This document shows, piece after piece, positions 61,685 to 64,000 of a stretch of 64,000 nt of DNA; position 1 is the stretch's first letter; each line of letters begins with the position of its first letter. Location: assembly GCF_026262505.1 (NCBI RefSeq), contig NC_067207.1, forward strand, positions 19,312,082-19,376,081, read 5' to 3'. The notes under the pieces are model-generated. The model worked only from the letters and a program-made list of their open reading frames with translations, was not told where the DNA came from and did not search any database. The position numbers were made by a program, and so were the translations under genes. This DNA is from Trichomonas vaginalis G3. Taxonomy: Eukaryota; Parabasalia; Trichomonadida; Trichomonadidae.

Positions 61685-62500
61685 ATGAATTTTACAAAAC
61701 CACCGTTACCGTTCTTTGGAAATAAGAGTAAATGTAAAGATATTATATTGAGAGAACTTAAGAAACTACCGAATGGTCTAACATTTGTAGATTTGTTCGG
61801 TGGAAGTTTCTATATATCTCATTTATGTCATACCGTATTTCCTGACTCAAAGATTATATGCAATGACTTCGACAACTATATGGACCGTCTCAAACATATT
61901 CCAGACACAAACAACATATTGAAAGAGTTAAAAGAAAAGATACCTATAGGTAAGATGGAACGTATACCATTAGATAAGAAAATATTGTGAGAGAGGTTTG
62001 AAAAAAGCAGAATATATAGACTGGGATAGTATATCTGCTAGACTATTATATAGTGGTTCTATAAGATTCATGACATTGAAACACTTATGTCAAAAGTTTT
62101 ATATCTTAACTATACAAATGTTTTCAAAGAGGACATAGAAAAATATATTGAGGGTATAGAGTTTGTGAGATGTCATTGGACAGAGTTGTATGAAAAATAT
62201 AAAGACAAGGAAAATGTTTTCTTTATAGTGGACCCGCCGTTCTATAACACATGGGATTTTCAATACCAAGTAGACTGGACTCTGAGAGACTCTTTAGAAA
62301 CTTTAGACGTTTTACATAACCATCCATGCTTTTACTTTACATCCGATAAAAGTGGTTTGGAAACCGTTATGAGATGGTTAGAGGACATACATGACTATGA
62401 GTTTATATATGACAAGATAGAATATGAGAGAGGTCCTATAAACTGGAGAAAGTGTCATAATAAAGAAATTTTATTAGTAAGTAAATGTGGTTTGAAATAG
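61685..62500 (+). pseudogene. D12-class adenine-specific DNA methyltransferase of element 2
   Basis: The N-terminal part has PLPFFGNKSKC (the cofactor-binding FxGxK motif) and FVDLFGGS, and the C-terminal part has DPPFYN (catalytic DPPY-type motif IV) and FTSDKSG. This order is that of Dam-like MethyltransfD12 enzymes, which methylate adenine N6 in short DNA sites. About 270 codons would be a normal length for the family. The gene is broken. Such enzymes are found in viral and phage genomes and in some Polinton-like elements. Confidence 0.82.
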
Positions 62501-62616
62501 GACTACTTGTTTTAGGTTTTTTCCATTGTGTCATTTATTTATTTGACGTGGCAGAAAAGTACAGAGAATATGAAGATGAACCAATGCCTGCAAATGTTCA
62601 GCATATGTACTCGTAA
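62485..62616 (+). CDS. Small membrane protein of element 2 (43 residues)
   Basis: The frame begins MWFEIGLLVLGFFHCVIY inside the last codons of the methyltransferase frame and ends with NVQHMYS. Residues 4-20 form one membrane helix, and the remainder is polar. It ends 24 bases before the next gene. Function is unknown. Confidence 0.5.
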   Translation: MWFEIGLLVLGFFHCVIYLFDVAEKYREYEDEPMPANVQHMYS

Positions 62617-62639
62617 GAGATATTTTTATCTAATATTAA

Positions 62640-63002
62640 ATGGACGCACAGAACTTAGCGAATGCACAGCAACCTGGACAACCAAACCCAGAGAATATTC
62701 CAAATGAAGTTAGAATACAAACTGCAATGGCAAACTATGGTCAAGTGCCAACAGATGTACAAATGCAAACTGCCATGTCAAATGACGCTGCGTTAGGTTT
62801 GCCACCATGGTATGCAAATATGAGATGGAAAGAGTTTTATACAAACCCTGAAGTGGGATATAAACAACTCTATGCAGATGACGCGAACACAGGAGTTGAC
62901 CCAGAGTATGTTTTCTACCAGAGGAGAAATAGAATGTATGAGCTCCAGTTAAAAAATGCTATGGAACTCAACAGGAAACGTAAGAGACTAGGCGGACATT
63001 AG
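62640..63002 (+). CDS. Unknown 120-residue protein of element 2
   Basis: The protein starts MDAQNLANAQQPGQPNPENI and has two imperfect repeats (NEVRIQTAMANYGQVP and TDVQMQTAMSNDAALG). A folded-looking centre contains WYANMRWKEFYTNPEVGYKQ, and the C-terminus is basic (MELNRKRKRLGGH). No family was recognised. The basic end could bind nucleic acid. Confidence 0.5.
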   Translation: MDAQNLANAQQPGQPNPENIPNEVRIQTAMANYGQVPTDVQMQTAMSNDAALGLPPWYANMRWKEFYTNPEVGYKQLYADDANTGVDPEYVFYQRRNRMYELQLKNAMELNRKRKRLGGH

Positions 63003-63020
63003 ATTTTTACATATAGTAAA

Positions 63021-63261
63021 ATGGGTTTCTTCAGTAGTATTGGAAACTTCTTTCGAAATGTTGGAAGAGGTATATGGAATGGAATAAAACCGTAGAAGAG
63101 GAATTTGGAACGGAGTCAAAAATATTGGTAAAAGAGTAGGTCAGTTTGTTGGTATTATACCTAAAGACCCTGAACCAGAAGAACAAGCTCCTGTTATACA
63201 ACAGCCTGAACCTGCACCACAGTCTAGTTGGCAACCAAATCCAACACCTCAACCGTATTAA
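63021..63261 (+). pseudogene. Small basic Gly/Pro-rich protein remnant of element 2
   Basis: The start MGFFSSIGNFFRNVGRGIWN is amphipathic with Phe, Gly and Arg, and later sequence is Pro/Gln-rich (PEPEEQAPVIQQPEPAPQ). The N-terminal type resembles the small membrane-active minor virion proteins of other double-jelly-roll viruses, which is only a resemblance. It is broken. Confidence 0.4.
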
Positions 63262-63263
63262 AA

Positions 63264-64000
63264 TTATATTTTTACCGTTCGATAGTAGTTGTATATGAGA
63301 CTAAGTTCTAAGTAAAACGCATGGTATAATGGAACTATTCTCTTTCTTCCATCTGTTGTAAACCATACTTGAAAGTCTGAAATACTTCCACTCGGTGGTT
63401 CATATAGCTTTGTAGGTTTTTCGTAAAAGTCATTTGCCAAGCATAAGAAAGAGTTTTGAGCGCCAGAAAATGAAGCATGAACAATAATAGCAGCTGGGTC
63501 GAAAACATCTTTAAATAAATATGGTTCATCTCTTGCATATCGACTGTAAATATTTGCTAAAGGAAGTTCGACTTCTGATTTAACATTCTTTGCAAATAAT
63601 ACCATGACATTGCAGTGAATTCTGTATATATTTGTTCGTCTTTCTTTGGATTGTCTTCGTAGATTTGAAATGACACTTGTGAATTTTGTTTGTCATATAC
63701 AATTCTCACATAAAGTGTGCTCTCGGTATTTGCATATTCATCAGCATATTTTGCATAACATGAATTTATTTTATCTTCTATATTTTTTAACGCAGTCTGT
63801 AGAGAAGATGAAAGGTCAACTTGTATTAGCTCAATTTCTTCCCACATTTTTCGTTTCCCTTCAGATATATAATCTATATGAAACCTTACAATAAATGGAA
63901 AACTTTTATCTTTCTACAGACACAAACTTCATTCTACGAAAGCCAATAGCTTTTGTGACAGATGGGTCTCTTAGCCATCTTAATGGGTAGTCAAAACGAT
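63264..64000 (-). pseudogene. Element 2 homologue of the 1-992 gene
   Basis: The minus-strand region encodes the same family as 1-992. Shared blocks are FDYPLRWL and AIGFRR near the window edge, then HASFSGAQNSFLCLAND, YEPPSGSISDFQVWFTT and HAFYLELSLIYNY near the C-terminus. It is broken and continues beyond the window. The gene points toward the nearby terminus here. Function is unknown. Confidence 0.6.

Larger units (their letters stand above)
61479..64000. mobile_element. Virus-like element 2 (relative of element 1), left end
   Basis: A second virus-like element starts at the poly-A run and continues beyond the window. Parts seen are the terminus with hairpin, the subterminal block shared with element 1, a D12-class DNA methyltransferase remnant, two small plus-strand genes, a small basic protein remnant, and a minus-strand gene homologous to 1-992. 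It is broken in a few places in the visible 2.5 kb. No capsid, ATPase or polymerase gene lies in this part. Family membership rests on the shared terminus and gene. Confidence 0.75.

Overview
The window looks like nuclear DNA of a parabasalid protist, most likely Trichomonas vaginalis or a close relative. The reasons are AT-rich, apparently intronless genes; initiator-like TCAYW motifs a few bases before several ATGs; a giant BspA-like leucine-rich-repeat gene; two-repeat Myb genes of the trichomonad type; CARMIL-like LRR genes; and Polinton/Maverick-class virus-like DNA on both sides. The species call is inference; no rRNA or other marker gene is present.

Layout. (1) 1-18958 is the inner part and right end of a virus-like element, here called element 1, whose left end lies outside the window. 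Its left 7 kb is packed with repeats: palindromic dyad units, hairpins, two 22-bp tandem arrays and a 230-bp C-rich tract. These lie around gene remnants, including a KilA-N type protein. Its right 11 kb carries the virus-like genes, mostly on the minus strand: a packaging-type ATPase, a superfamily 3 (D5-like) helicase, capsid candidates, Gln-rich and coiled-coil proteins, and finally a 442-residue repeat protein next to the terminus. The element is broken in many places. (2) 18959-61478 is about 42.5 kb of host DNA. (3) 61479-64000 is the left end and first 2.5 kb of a second related element, element 2, with a D12-class DNA adenine methyltransferase remnant and a diverged copy of the gene found at 1-992.

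Host genes in order: a frameshifted beta-helix-like surface protein gene; a CARMIL-like PH/LRR protein with a long Ser/acidic PPPKK tail; a predicted myristoylated/palmitoylated protein made of about 70 copies of a charged nonapeptide; a lone DDE integrase-fold gene; a CHD-type chromatin remodeller; two copies of a small unfamiliar gene family; a 1467-codon BspA-like LRR gene with no ATG; two start-lost or truncated beta-helix relatives; a 231-residue unknown; a frameshifted CARMIL-like gene; tRNA-His; a protein kinase; a tail-to-tail pair of Myb paralogues; tRNA-Glu; and a PP1/PP2A-type phosphatase. No operon-like arrangement is visible. The host genes are single units in surface/cytoskeletal, chromatin/transcription and signalling roles.

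Small DNA transposons fill the spacers: a two-copy family with Mutator-like 9-bp target duplication, two different elements flanked by TA, a TTAA-flanked miniature element inside a 19-bp tandem array, and a cluster of long perfect hairpins beside the element 1 terminus. The observations most worth following are the virus-like element with a D5-type helicase, the covarying terminal hairpin shared by both elements, the dyad-repeat array that switches orientation, the nonapeptide-repeat membrane-anchor protein, and the duplicated small gene family at 39-42.6 kb.
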